Below are positions 1 through 12,083 of a stretch of 64,000 nt of DNA, piece by piece (positions within the stretch are counted from its first letter, which is position 1; each line of letters opens with the position of its first letter). This DNA is from Gnetum montanum (Eukaryota > Streptophyta > Gnetopsida > Gnetales > Gnetaceae), in the NCBI GenBank assembly GCA_015680685.1, contig MNCI01002109.1:64370-128369 (forward strand). The letters are read 5' to 3'. The position numbers and the translations under genes are program-made. A model generated the notes under the pieces. The model worked only from the letters and a program-made list of their open reading frames with translations, did not search any database and was not told the origin of the DNA.

Positions 1-410
1 TTTTTTTTTTGAATTTAGCTTGTGCAGTGCACATTTTCTTACTTATCACACATATTTGCTATGGTTATGGTAGACACCAAGCAATACTATAAGCCCCAAC
101 AATGTAGTAGAGGAAGTAGAGTCATCACCCCCAGCTAGCGCCACTAGTTGAGCATGACCTAGATGTACCCCCCTCCCTGTTGGGCTTTTTTGCTACATTT
201 TTGGCTCTAATGCTATTCGTTCCATGTACTAATATGTATATTATATTTGATGGATGATCATTANCATTTACTAATTATAGTGTGTGATGTGTAAACTTCT
301 TTTTGTATGATCATTTTCTATGCACTCGTTATGCTTATAATGCAATGAATTAATGGGCTAACTTAGGATTATGCAACAATAATGTGACTAGGCCATTGTG
401 GGCCCCATGC
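1..410. other. Intergenic AT-rich sequence, no gene
   Basis: I see no coding region or element boundary here. Position 264 is an N. The stretch leads directly into the minisatellite and may belong to the same decayed minus-strand retroelement. Confidence 0.5.
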
Positions 411-890
411 TAGTTTAAGGCCATAGTAGGAGGGTCAATGCTAGTTTAAGGCCATCTTGGGCCACTGCAATGGGATTGAAGGTGGTAGTTTAAGGCCATT
501 CCAAGCCTCGATGATTATTAATTTAAGGTTTTTTCCGGCCACATGTGCTATTAGTTTAAGGGTGATAGTTTAAGGTTGTTCCAAGCCATAATGTTGCTAG
601 TTTAAGGCCACGACGGGCTGCATGTTGCCAATTTAAGGCCTTGGTAGGCCACATATTGCTAGTTTAAGGTCATACTATGTCGAGGCTACTAGTTTAAGGC
701 CATTTTAGGCCATGGTAATAATTTAAGGGCATTTAAGGAAAAGCATTGCTTGTTTAAGGTCATTCCAAGCCACAATGTTGGTAGTTTAAGGCCATGGCGA
801 GCCACAAGGATAGAATTAAATATGATAGTTTTAGGCCATTCCCAGCCACAGTGGCAGTTTAAGGTCATTTTGGGCCCAATATGTTGCTAA
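411..890. repeat. Degenerate 31-bp minisatellite, about 15 copies
   Basis: The core TAGTTTAAGGCCAT recurs at about 411, 442, 486, 519, 552, 566, 598, 629, 660, 690, 719, 750, 782, 826 and 855. Most steps are 30-33 bp. Two steps are about 44 bp and one is about 14 bp. The second half of each unit resembles GGCCACATGTTGC. Copies differ by several substitutions, so the array is old. It sits where the polymerase of the adjacent minus-strand gag-protease relic would be expected, so it may be an internal array of that element. Confidence 0.9.
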
Positions 891-1175
891 ATCTCTTTTT
901 GTAATTTTTTTCTTTTATAATTTTTGTGCATTTTAATGTTGTTTTTTTTATAACTACGAAGGTGTGAACTAACAGGGCGAGTGCATAAACTAAGCAAATG
1001 AATGCATAATCAAAGCAAATAAATGTGTAAACAAAGAAAAATGATACATAATCTAAGTAATCAGGCTAAATGTAAATATGTAAACAAATGCAATGCAAGT
1101 AAAAGTTAAAAATACATGGCATGTAGAAGCAAAGGGTAAGCAAGCACCTAGTGTGTTTCAAGCTAAGGGGGTACC
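891..1175. other. AT-rich spacer
   Basis: Sequence between the minisatellite and the protease relic. No coding signal or repeat is visible. Confidence 0.5.
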
Positions 1176-1905
1176 TTAGTTGCATAGTTGCTTCATAATA
1201 CAGTGTGGGTTAGGAGGTGCATAGGACCTAGGGTGCACTATTTGGTAATCGCGTAGATCCTTGCTCACTACATTGAAGGGTAATTCCACCCAAAGGACAT
1301 CCTTTGATAACTCGCTAACTACTTTTTTCCTTTTGAGTGGGTTTTCCTCATGCATTTTATTCTCATCCTTTGTTGCAAATGCATCATCAGAAAATTCCAC
1401 CTCTAACCCTTGCTCTGTATCTATGTTGTTGATCGCTAGAGGGGCTTTATTATCACCATGGATAATAACCTCACCACCTTCATATGGAAGGTGGATTTCT
1501 TGGTGGATCAGAGAGGAGACGGCTCATAATTGGGCTAACCATGGCTTACCCAATATTAAGTTAAAGTTAGTTATTTCCTCTATGATGATGAATTTAGTAG
1601 TGATGGGAAATTCTTCCCCTGCCATGAAGGATATTATGATGATACCCTTAATGATGATGCACAACTTGTTAAAGGACTTCAGGCATGTGATTTTCATTAA
1701 CTTGATTTCATCCATAAGGCCTAACTTATCAACGATGGTGTATGGAATAAAATTTGTTGCTACTTGGGTGTTGATGTGAACCCTTCAAATCTTGCATTTC
1801 CTGAGACATATGGTAATAAACATGGGGGTTGTTATGACCTTAATTGCCTCATCATGAAATGCAAGGGATGTGGAACTTGATTCCTGCAGTGAAGGAGGCA
1901 ACATC
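1176..1905 (-). pseudogene. Retropepsin-like protease relic
   Basis: Minus-strand frames give the end of a retroviral-type aspartic protease: a hydrophobic stretch at about 1,640-1,560 followed by LILGKPWLAQL, the usual Ty3 form of the conserved Leu-Gly-(Arg/Lys)-Pro-Trp-Leu motif. Downstream (1,400-1,176) is the acidic, lysine-rich tail usual before the reverse transcriptase in Tat-type elements. The catalytic Asp-(Ser/Thr)-Gly is not recognisable; that place reads NTQVATNFIP. In-frame stops break the frame at several points. The assignment rests on the LGKPWL motif and on position after gag. Confidence 0.65.
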
Positions 1906-2480
1906 ATTGCATGGATGGAATTCCCATTTGTCAAGATGTCCTCCATAATAAGAATGGAGGTCAACATTTCCACTAGCACTTCATTGTGGGCAAATGAGGT
2001 CATGATCAAGTCATACAAGCTTAATGTTATGTTCTTCTATTTGAGTGCTTACTTAACCTAGGCTAATGCATCCATGAATTCTTTGCCATCGGTTGTGTTT
2101 TTACTAGCTTTGACTTCTTCCATACACCCTAAGAGACAAATTTGGCAGAGAAGTGACTTGGGCTTTATTAACTTGGCCTACACAAGGGCCTCAGTGCTTG
2201 GTTGTGAGTTTCTAGTGGTGGCCTTCTCAAAAATTTTGGCCATAGGAATCAAAGATATAAGGATCAACTTTGGAAAACCCAACACCCTTTTCTCTTGACA
2301 TTACTTAATCATTCTATCTATGAGACACTCATTGGACCTCTAGGGTTTCCACCTAAAGGGTCTATTAATGTTGCTAGTAGGAATGGCCCTTGGATGGAAA
2401 GGGACCAATATGTTTCCCACTACTAGACTCCAAGTAAGTAAGGAGTCAGCATGTTGTGGCACCTTGACGAAAAAGGGTGG

Positions 2481-4046
2481 CTAAACTGTCATTGTTATGA
2501 CATGTTGTGAGATCCTAATCACAAAGGGAGTTGTAGGTGCTTGAGGTGGCATTCTAATGATGAAAGGAGGCCTCAAACCCATGGGGGCTATAGATGCCCT
2601 TGTGCTACCAAAGGGCACATGGACCACTAATGGTTGTTGCACTAGTTCCAAGTTGTCATCAATGTTGATAGCATTTATAACACCATATATATTTAGAGGG
2701 TCCTTGTACACCCTCGTGGATTGATTTTGAGGTCTAACCAGGTTAGTAGCATCAAGTACCAGCTCACCTTATCAATCATTCTTTGGAAGTCATCTTGTAG
2801 TGCTATGCAAAAATCAGTGTTGTGACCATGCAACTAGTGGTAGTGGCAAAACTGGTTCATTCTAAAGTGTTTCAGGACCAAAGGCTCATTTGGTGCTACC
2901 GAAGTAGAATTCTTTAGGAGCTCGCAATATCTATTGTATCTTTTGCAAGCATCTTTGGACATCTACTTGTACTGGATACATCTAGCCTTCAACTATTGGT
3001 CCAATAGTTTTGAAAGTTTTAATGGTAGTGGGGTGTACTTGGAGTGATCAATGTGCTCAAAGTTAGGCCTTGGAGAAGCTTCTGGTATGGCCACTAGTGA
3101 CATGGACTAGTTAGTTTCTATAATGCTAGGGTTGGTGATTTTGTTGCTGCCTGTTATCCTCAAGTGGCCTACCCATTGGCCTCAAGTTGGTTTTTTAGGC
3201 CTCTTTGGCCATAGTCACCATGGTTGCATTCTACTTTCCTTTATCCTTGTCCTTCCTTGCATGCAAGTTGTGTAGGGCATGTAGGCCTAGCCTTTATTGG
3301 CTTCAGTAGCATCCTATATGCTCTTAGTCTGGTCAAAGGCTTGGCTTAAAGACTACAGGCCCAAGTAGTACAGTTTTAACTTTATGAAGTCATTAATTGC
3401 ACCCTTAAATATGGCTAGGAGGTGTGTTTTGGCTATTGGCTCTCGTATTTCATTTAACAAGGCACTCTAGTGTTGGATGAATTTTTGTACAGGCTCTAGG
3501 TGGCCCTGCTTGATTTACATATGTTGATCCAGGGTGGTTTCTGACTTCAAGTTGTACTTGAAGTACATCATGAATTAGCTCACGAGATCCTCTAAAGAGA
3601 AGCTAGAGCTTCTTGGTAATGTGTAGTACCAATCTAGCACCTTGCTAGTTAGTGACATGGTAAACACTCACATGATGACATGTAGTCATGCCTACAACAG
3701 CAAACACTCTAACCTAAATATAACTAGATGTGTGTTGGGGTTTCCCTCACCATTGTACTTTGTGAACTAAGGCAATGAGACCTTGACTAGGAGAGTTAGC
3801 AATGGAACCATAGGACTGATAGGGTCATCCTAGTAAAATTCCAAAACTTTGATGGTTTTGAAGGAGGAAAACTTGAGTTTCTTCACCTCTCCCATTAGGT
3901 TTTGAATCAACTGGAATGCTTGGTCTAAGTTGTGAGATGTTCAAGCTAGCTATGCTAGTTGTGCGACTTGTTGTTAGACTAACTATGTGGTTCATGGCCT
4001 TGTTGTGGGTTGTGGAATCATCAAATGGGGTCGATGTGTGGGTCAT
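2481..4046 (-). pseudogene. Ty3-type gag relic with zinc finger
   Basis: On the minus strand at about 3,600-3,420 the translation contains SLEDLV, FMMYFKYNLKSETTLDQHM and ALLNEIREPIAKTH, the pattern of the plant retrotransposon gag domain. Near 2,860-2,800 it reads FCHYHxLHGHNTDFC, a Cys/His finger of the kind seen in Tat/Ogre gag. A proline-rich linker (2,711-2,481) with PPFIIRMPPQAPTTP lies between finger and protease. The segment 4,046-3,825 is the poorly conserved N-terminal part. Several TAG and TAA codons interrupt the frame. Confidence 0.75.
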
Positions 4047-4800
4047 GCTATAGGGACAATGATCAAGGCAAGTGATGCATACATGGGTTGGGTTGATGCC
4101 AGGGGCATTGATGAGATAGGTAGGATGTAGGATGCTTGAGTCACGTGAGGCCTGGAGATGGGCCTATGTGGAAGTGTGGTTGAGTTGATGTGATTACGCT
4201 GGGTAGCAATGGTTGGATGAGTGGCAGTGATGCCACAAAGGGCAAGCTTAAGGAAGCTAGCACATTAGGATGTGTCTAGTGTGTTGCTATAATAGGCATT
4301 GATCTAGATGGTGACGCTGGTGCTATGACCATCTCAACAAGAACGAGTGAACGGAACTATGCAAGAGCTAGTCCAGGGGTCACTCACTGGAAGATGGTAT
4401 GAAAGGAACCCTATGCTCAAATCAAGCTTTGAAATCATCTTGTTCTTCCTGCAGGGGTTCTTCGTAGTCTATCCCTACTTCATGCTCACTTATTTGGATG
4501 AGCTAGGCTAGCATCCACCAGTAGGGCACTATGAGTGGGATGATGTCAAGTGAGGAGGGGATGTAGTCCTATTTTTTCCAATGGATAAGTTCATAGCCTT
4601 ACTTTTCTTCCATGTCTAAGTGATCTATGAATAGCCTTGCTTGAATCTTTTCACAAATGAAGTTGTATTATTCATCACTTAGTTAGTGCGTTGTACTTCA
4701 GATCTTGCCCATGTAGCCTAAGGGATTATCTTGGTTCTACCATTATAGGATTCCCAAGGTTGTCAATCCTCATCTCTTGTTGAAAATTCAAGATGATGAG

Positions 4801-5640
4801 TGTGCTTAGGATTGACATTGAAGGCTATTCAGAATTCATAAATGTAGATCAAATTGCAAGAGGGAAGGACAAGAGTTGTTGAGTGCAAAAATGACCAACT
4901 CTAGTGACTATGTTATCTACGTTGAGAGTTGACTATGCACTCTACACTAAGGACCAACTACACTCTCATTGATAGTGTCAAGAATTTGATTAACTATGGG
5001 AATGTGTGCTCTGGGGTTGCTATGTGGGGTTTCAAGAGAATCAATGATAGGGTCCAATCTACACCAACCAATTAGTAGATAATGCTTACATTGGTCTAAG
5101 ATCCAACTACTACCATGCATGTAGCAAGTCCACATGGGTGCTATGGTCTATGCTAGCCCAAAGCTAACAGCAGTGATGTAGAAAGCATGCAAGACAACCA
5201 CCAATGGAGTCTAAAAGAAAAACTAGTTATAGCCCTCCTTCTAGCACTAGAAACTATTGCAATTAAAAAAGTCAATGACTAGAACACTGAGGTCAATGGG
5301 AATATAAACTAACCTTAATTTCTCATGAGGGCCTACTAGAGGTGGAGACAAGGTGTCCTAAATAGTCTTGTCAATCAAAAAAGAACTTACTGGATGCAAC
5401 CAGGGTGTAACATGGTTAGCTACAAGGCTAATGTGAAATGGTGCTAAGTGTTCAAGTGGTGTCAACGGTGTCAATGGGGTCAAGTGTAGTTAAGTTTTTC
5501 ACAAAAATGAGGATTCCAACATGCGGGGCTTGCAACATAAGAGTATTTTGAGGCATGGCTCTGCGATGAAATAACAAAAAATGCAAAGAAAGAGAGACAG
5601 AGAAATAGAACACCACCCCAAATGGGGTTGAGTGTAGTTA
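4801..5640. other. Unassigned sequence between two elements
   Basis: This probably contains the 5' untranslated part and possibly LTR remnants of the minus-strand gag-protease relic. I could not identify a primer-binding site, a TATA box or paired LTRs. The junction with the plus-strand family-B coding region lies at about 5,640-5,665. Confidence 0.4.
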
Positions 5641-5664
5641 ACACCGAAAGGGATTAGAAGGTAC

Positions 5665-8020
5665 ATGGTGTACAACAAGGGGGAAGATGCAAAAGTAAAC
5701 ATCGAAGGAGTCTCAATCTCCTATTCTGTTAAGGTGATAGTTGAAGCCCTTAATGTACCTAATGAAGGGGCAAAAGTAGCACAACTTTTCACTAGATTAG
5801 ATGCAAAAACAAGAAAGTTGTGGTTGCAAAGAGCATATGACAAAGAGTACAATGATCTAACTCTTGAAGAAATAATCTACTTCAAAATTGGCACATATCA
5901 CCTATTTCCCACAAAAATATTAAATAGACTATCAACATATGTTGCTAGGATAAGTGCAATCTTAATGGGAAAACTTAAGATAAACATTACACACCTCTAT
6001 TCTCTTGAGATCCAATGATGGTTTGAACAAAAAAGGTAGGAAAGTTGATACTTCCATTCCCTTACCTCATCAAGAAGCTGTGCAAATGTGTTGGAATCCT
6101 AGGGCACACCAATGACGTCCCTAGGAAAGCTTAGAATACTTCTTATGTTGAAATGCTTAAGCCAGCAACACCAAAAAAGGACTAGATGGAAGAATAAACA
6201 CACACTAGGGAAACCACCCAAACTACTATGCAAAATTAACAAGTAAGATCCAGTGAGCAATAGCAAGAACAATAGAAGTAGCAAGTTCCACCATTACCAT
6301 CATAAGATTATAGGCCATTAATAAGTCATCTGTAACAAATTGCAGAGGCCATTAATTGGGGAATCCATGAGGAGGCTAATTTGTATAAAGTCATTGATAG
6401 TGCCATTCAACCAACAATCTCCATAGACCCTGCTAGTGGACAAATCTCATTATAGTTAGGATGAGTGAAGCAATGGTCACAATAGATTTATGAAAATGCT
6501 ACATCATTCTAAGTGGTGCTAGAAATAGGAGAAGGAGCCACGTTGTGGTTATGCAACACTAGGAGGTAGCAGGAGCTACGAAAGTGATCACAAATCATAT
6601 AAAAGAATCCTTCAATGTACTTTTTGTACTGCCAGATGATCTTTTTGAAGCTAGAGATGCTCAAATGCTAGCTGGTATCTCAATGACTCCTACTAATCAT
6701 GAAGATGTGCTAGACCAACTACTGTAGACAAGGCAAGTCATGACAAACCTTTTTGACAGCCAAATCGATGTCACTGTAGTGAAATTAGAACTCATTACAA
6801 CTAAGGGTAAATTGGTCATGGTAGAGACTAGGGAAGAGCATGCAAAAAATGAAGTTCATAGATTATAGGAAGAGCTCATAATCCTAAGGGCAGAATAGAG
6901 AGATTCTACTCAATTCATTATGCATGACTAGCTAAAGCAATTTAAAACAAAGAAAATTAATTACCTCATGGAGCATAATAAGCAAATGGAGAATGAGAAG
7001 GAGAAAGTAGTGTGGAATGCCTTAATAGAAAAATCATAGACATATGCACATGCTAAGGCACTCACCGCAATATAAGAAGAAAATAAACAACTTGCTACAA
7101 ATAATGCTAGGTTGATCAATGTAGAGAAGAAAAAGAATGTCCTTGAAGAAAGCATCCATCAATTAAGAGAACAACTGATGAAGGTCAACTAGGATATGAG
7201 CCACCTTACATGAGAAAATAAAATCCTCTCAATGGAGGAGGTACACGCCATCTGATAAAAATCAACCATTGAAATAAGTGTGTGGTAAAATAAAGCAAAG
7301 AGGCATGAAAGGCTCAAAGAGCATTTCCGTGATCAAGTGGACATATACAAATAAATTAATAAGAAGGAAATCCATATGGAAAAGGCCTAGATCAACTCCA
7401 TTTTCTCACAGAATCCAAATCGGTAGCCCATCCTAGATAGCTATGCTCATGTCCACCAATCAGAGATTAAAAACAAAGACCTGCAAATAGAATATTTATA
7501 GAATACATGGGGTTAGAAAACCTATGATATGTTAACTTGGCCATGTTAACACTAGGTAAGCCTAGAAATGAGCTAGAATAGCAAGTAGCAGCCATGTATG
7601 CATTATACGAGAAGGAATTTGCTAATCGTAAGAATGTTTTAAAGAAGCTTCAAGTGGAAAATTTTGAGCTAGAAATAGTGAAGGTTGGCTAACAAGGGTA
7701 GAAAGATGTTATAGAAAACCTAGCTAAAAGAATGTCTAATTATTAGAAGTTATGCAAGATGGCCATGACATTCAAAGAAGTGAGGAGGCAGTTTGTGGCA
7801 TGGTACATTAAGGCCAATAAGATGTTTTTGTTATTGTCATGCCCATGGGATGTACTAGCTCCATCACAGATTACACAATCAACATGGATGGTACATGATC
7901 CCAAATTGGAGTAAGAGAAACTTCAAGTGCTACTCAACAGATATAAATTTAGAAGCCTAATGACAAGGGGAAGTAACCAAAGGAGGAGCCACCACCACCT
8001 AGCACTACGTAGGCTACATA
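5665..8020 (+). pseudogene. Family B coiled-coil protein, copy 1
   Basis: The open segment 5,665-6,018 (117 codons) has a globular N-terminal part ending YHLFPTKILNRLSTYVAR and then a conserved hydrophobic stretch. This resembles the domain annotated in plants as 'putative plant transposon protein', an inference from pattern only. A long charged region (about 6,770-7,700) is rich in Glu, Lys, Leu and Asn and would form coiled coils. The C-terminal part (about 7,790-8,000) contains VAWYIKANKMFLLL. More than twenty in-frame stops occur, mostly TAG or TAA where the other copies have Gln. The 5' end is cut off; the second copy begins more than 300 bp earlier relative to this domain. It may be the gag-like protein of a non-autonomous LTR element; function unknown. 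Confidence 0.65.
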
Positions 8021-8181
8021 GAGCTTCATCAGCTTGTTTTGTTTTGGTTAAATTTCTTTTTTCATAACTTGTGTCAATTTTATAAACACTACTATGACAT
8101 TTAGTGTCATGTAAGTCTACCTTCCAATTTTGTAAAGGACTTTATCCTCATTTTTTAAACTCAAGGATGAGTTTCCAATTA

Positions 8182-8193
8182 GTTGTGGGGGTA
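8182..8193 (+). other. Polypurine tract of family B, unit 1
   Basis: GTTGTGGGGGTA lies directly before the LTR start TGATAAAG. It is preceded by AACTCAAGGATGAGTTTCC, a leader also found before the LTRs at 12,084 and 18,687 and, reversed, at 60,524 and 63,200. Confidence 0.75.
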
Positions 8194-8990
8194 TGATAAA
8201 GTCAATTTGTCTTTAGATATAATATCATATATCGAATATCACAAAATCTGTGTAGCCTATAAATAAAACACTTAGGTTCATGGGTCCACATAGTTTTTCA
8301 TCCCAAAGTAACATAACTCTTTCAATTTTTTTGCATAATCTAGTACTCAGAAGTGTGAATGCTCATAGTGTAGTGTGACTTAGTGAACGAAGTCTTTATT
8401 CGAACATCTTGTACTTGGGCACAAATGTGACTGGCAATAAAGATTGAGCTATTTCATACTATTACAACATTCTCCTAGTTTTCTATTTTACTTAGCATAA
8501 TGATTACTATTTTCCTATTTAATGTTTTACTATTCCATGCACTTTACTATTATTATTGTTATTAAGTGGAATAAGTATAATTTCTTAGTAATCCATTAGT
8601 GCTATCACTTGGTACACCTAGTAGTAGTAAACTTGATATCCCAATGGTAGTTACACAAGGTCTAAGGTGTGTACAAAAGATCAGGAATGTATGCTCATTG
8701 TCATAGGCTAGAATAGATTTTTTTAATTGTTTTACTTAGAGTTAGAAACTACTTTCATTCTCATTATGTTTGCTAGGAGTAACAATGGCCTACCAACATC
8801 AAATATCATGTACCTCACTATGAGCTAAACCATACATAGACTTCACTAACTTCATGTGGGAAGACAATGGTCTCAAACTTCAACTAATTGCTAGCATAAT
8901 TACATTGGCTCATCCATGAATTATGATCTGGTCGTGTGTGAACATTTGTGACTTGTATGGTTGGATGTTTGATTACTCCTCTGCTCATCA
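8194..8990 (+). repeat. Family B LTR 1 (shared LTR)
   Basis: 797 bp, from TGATAAAGTC to CTGCTCATCA. A TATA box (CCTATAAATAAAAC, about 8,257-8,270) and a candidate poly(A) signal in GGCAATAAAGATTG (about 8,432-8,445) are in the expected order for U3-R-U5. It aligns with the split LTR at 12,084-30,834 across its full length. It serves as the 3' LTR of internal region 1 and the 5' LTR of internal region 2. No clear tRNA primer site follows at 8,991. Confidence 0.8.
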
Positions 8991-9100
8991 AGATCTAAGA
9001 TCCTGAGAGAGGATTATGAACTATTATGAACCTATTTGAAATCCTTAGGTAATCATAGATGTATTCTTTATGATAAAAATGGCTATTAAGGGACCTGCAG

Positions 9101-11875
9101 TTGAAGGACCCTCATAACGAAGGGGTAAGCAACCCAAAGGTAGAGGATAAGCTAGAGAGTAAACTCTACAAGCTAACCAAGAGGCTCAGTCCTTTAGCAT
9201 TCATCAGTCTACACTTGCAATGGAGAAATCTACATAGGTTGAAGCTAAAGCACCACCTACTCAAGAGCAAGGACAAGGCCTCATATTGTCAAATGAGTGC
9301 CTCCAAGCTATCTAGGAAAAGTCTATCATGTCCACAGTCATTGTGGAACTCAACTTTAGACCATTCATGAAATTCACACTTGCTAATATCTAAGAGCAAC
9401 TCCAAGCCTCTCCTCTTTGGCCAATACTATCATGTAATGGTGAATGGTACCTAGGGAAAGTCTATCAATTTTGGAAGAATAAGTAAGATGATTCCATAGT
9501 CAAGATTGAGGGAATCATAGTAACCTACTTAGTTGAAGCAATTATCAAGGCACTACATCTTCCTAATATTGGAGCCAACATTGCAAAAAATATCTATAAG
9601 GTTTGACACTTATGCAAAGAAATTGTAGCTATAAAAGGCTTATGGAACAATAGATAAGGAATATAGTGAACTGTCCACAGAAGAAAATATTTACTTCAAG
9701 ATCAAGGCCTATCAAATTTTTCCCACCAAGAGACTAACTAGAATTTCCACTTATGCTACAAGAGGAAGTGTCATCCTCATGGAGAAATTCTAAGAAAATA
9801 TGACTTGTGTGCTATTTTTTAAAATCCAAAGGAGGTTTGAAGAAAAGAGGGCATGAAAACTCACTTTTCCATTCCCTTGTCTCATCAGAAGACTATGCAA
9901 GCATGCAAGAATTCAAGGCTATTCTAATGATGTTTTTTATAAAGTCAAGAATTCATTGTATACTAAGATCTCAAAGCTAGTGTCTTCCAAGAAAGATCAA
10001 CTAGAAAAGCTAGTAGGCACTAAAGGAGTTGTAGGATATACACCAGTAAGAAATGTTCCAGCTGTGGAACAAGAGCAAGTGGAACCTAGTGAGTCAACAG
10101 CAGCTGGTGATAGACTAAGATCAAGAAATGCACTAGCACAGTAGGATTATAAACCATTCATGAGCCATTTGTACAAAATGACTAAAATCATAATTTGGGG
10201 AAACAGAGAGGTCTCAAGCATGTACATAGTAAGGGACAACCCAAGTATACCTACAACATCAACAAGATGCATCAATGGTCAAGTCTTATTGCAAGAAAAA
10301 GGAGATGAGGATTGGACACAAAAAATATCTAGGAATGCTACATCATTTCAGGTTATGCTTGAAATAGGAGAAGGAGTCACAGTCAGGGTCATGCAACATT
10401 AAAATACAATAGGAGCAACTAAAGTAATTACATGTCATATTAAAGAATTCTTTAATGTTCCTATCCTACCATTGACTAATATAATTGGAGCTAGCGATGT
10501 TGAAACAATAGCCAAAATCTCCATGATCCTACAAGAGCATGAATATATCTTAGATTGATTACTGTAGACTAGATAAGTGATGCAGAACCTTTTTGATATC
10601 CCTAGTGATATCATTGTAGTATAGTTAGAACTTATTTCAACTAAGGGCAAGATAATAATGATAGAGACTAGATTTGAACATGTAGAGAATGAAGTGTAGA
10701 GGTTACAAGTAGAGTTAGCTATACTAAGAGTAGAAAAACAAGACCTTGCATGATACATTGTGTCAAACTAGCTAGAAAAATTCTAAACTAAAAAAATAAC
10801 CCAATTGGTGGCCAAAAATATTTAAGTTGAGATGAAAAAAGAAAAGTCAACATTAAATGCCTCAACGGCTAAAGCCCAAACATATGCTTATGTCAAAGTC
10901 CTAACTACCATAGAAGGGAAGAACAAAAAGATTGTCATGGAAAATATGAGGTTGATGAATATTGAGAAACAAAAGAATGTTCTAGAAGAAAACATCCATT
11001 AACTAAGAGAGTAGTTTGCTAAAGTTAACCTCGACATGTGAAAAATAGTTAGAGAAAATAGAGTCTTATTAATGGAAGAGGTTCATGCAATCTAACAAAA
11101 GTTAGCCATCGAAATTAGTGCATGGAAAAATGAGGCCAAGAAGCATGAAAGGCTAAAAGTGCACTTCAAAGATCAAGTGGGCATGTACAAGAAGATAAAT
11201 AAGAAAGAAATCTAGGTGGCCAAAGCTAAAATCAACTCCATCACAACACAAATACCTAATTGGCAGTCAATCCTAGATGGTCTTGTCCACATACATTAAG
11301 CAAAAATTAAGAATAAATACCTACAAATAGAGGATATAACTTCATACATGGGATGAGCAATCCTTTAGTATGCTAATCTAGCCATGATTATAGTAGGCAA
11401 GCTTGAAAATGAACTAGACTAGCAAGTGGCCTCAGTATATGCACTATATGAAAAGGAGTTTGTAGACAGGAAGGATGCACAACAAAAGCTACATACTGCA
11501 AACTTCAAGCTCCAAGTGATCAAGGCTAGCTATGAGAATCTAATGGACATAGCAACAAATCTAGCTTGTAGGATGATAGACTATTAAGAATTGAGGAAGA
11601 TAGCTAGAGCATTTAAGGAAGAAAGAAGGCAGTCCATAGCCCAGTACATCAAAGTGAACAAAATGTTTCTACAATTGCAATGTTCATGGGAAGTACTAAT
11701 TCCAGCAAGTATTGCTGAATTTGCTTGGATGGCATTTGATTCAAGATCAGAGGAAGCAAAAATTTGGGTGTTACTTAACATATACCAATTTCAAAAGCCC
11801 AATGACAAAGGAAAGAGATAGATGAAGGAGCCATCATCACCTGGAACATGAGGCTACATCGAGATTTGAAGTTTT
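9101..11875 (+). pseudogene. Family B coiled-coil protein, copy 2
   Basis: Homologous to copy 1 but longer at the 5' end. Open segments are 9,101-9,370, 9,956-10,144, 10,160-10,402 and 11,591-11,821. The order is a basic N-terminal part, the globular domain (about 9,480-9,900, with IFPTKRLTRISTYATRG), a linker with SESTAAGDRLRSRNA, a beta-rich middle part with LEIGEGVTVRVMQH, a long coiled coil (about 10,620-11,560) and a C-terminal part with YIKVNKMFLQLQCSWEVL. Stops are frequent and again mostly at glutamine positions. The protein ends about 200 bp before the polypurine tract, so it fills almost the whole internal region. No reverse transcriptase, integrase or protease was seen. Confidence 0.65.
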
Positions 11876-12071
11876 ATTTTTCTTTTTGCCTTGTCATATG
11901 CGTTGATCATGCAATGCATGATAATTTTGTAAACATCACTCAAACCACAATGCAACATTCATAGTAGAGTCAATAATGTATATAAGTCATGATGTCAAAT
12001 TATGTAAACAACCACATAATTTTGTAACTCTATCCTCCTTTTGTTTTAACTCAAGGAAGAGTTTCTAGTTA

Positions 12072-12083
12072 GTTGTGGAGGTA
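12072..12083 (+). other. Polypurine tract of family B, unit 2
   Basis: GTTGTGGAGGTA directly before the LTR start TGATAAAAAC, with the same upstream leader as at 8,182. Confidence 0.75.

Larger units (their letters stand above)
1176..4800 (-). mobile_element. Ty3-type (Tat/Ogre-like) gag-protease relic
   Basis: Read on the minus strand the order is gag core (about 3,850-3,300), a CxxH-type zinc finger (about 2,860-2,800), a proline-rich linker (2,711-2,481) and a retropepsin-like region (about 1,905-1,176). This is the order of the 5' half of a Ty3/Gypsy element. The zinc finger and the domain after the protease resemble the Tat/Ogre lineage. No reverse transcriptase or integrase follows toward lower coordinates; the 31-bp minisatellite is there instead. 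No LTR or primer site was found, so both ends are approximate. Many in-frame stops show the copy is dead. Confidence 0.75.
5665..12083 (+). mobile_element. Family B tandem array (internal 1 - LTR - internal 2)
   Basis: Two homologous internal regions (5,665-8,193 and 8,991-12,083) are separated by one LTR (8,194-8,990). The second is followed by another LTR that starts at 12,084. Each internal region ends in the same coding tail and the same purine-rich GTTGTGG(G/A)GGTA just before an LTR beginning TGATAAA. The arrangement internal-LTR-internal-LTR is what recombination between the LTRs of two copies produces. The left LTR of the first unit is absent: the unit begins abruptly at about 5,650 beside the minus-strand relic. 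Confidence 0.8.

Noticed and set aside
411-890. CRISPR-like array
   Set aside because: Units are tandem with no unique spacers, degenerate, and the genome is a plant's.
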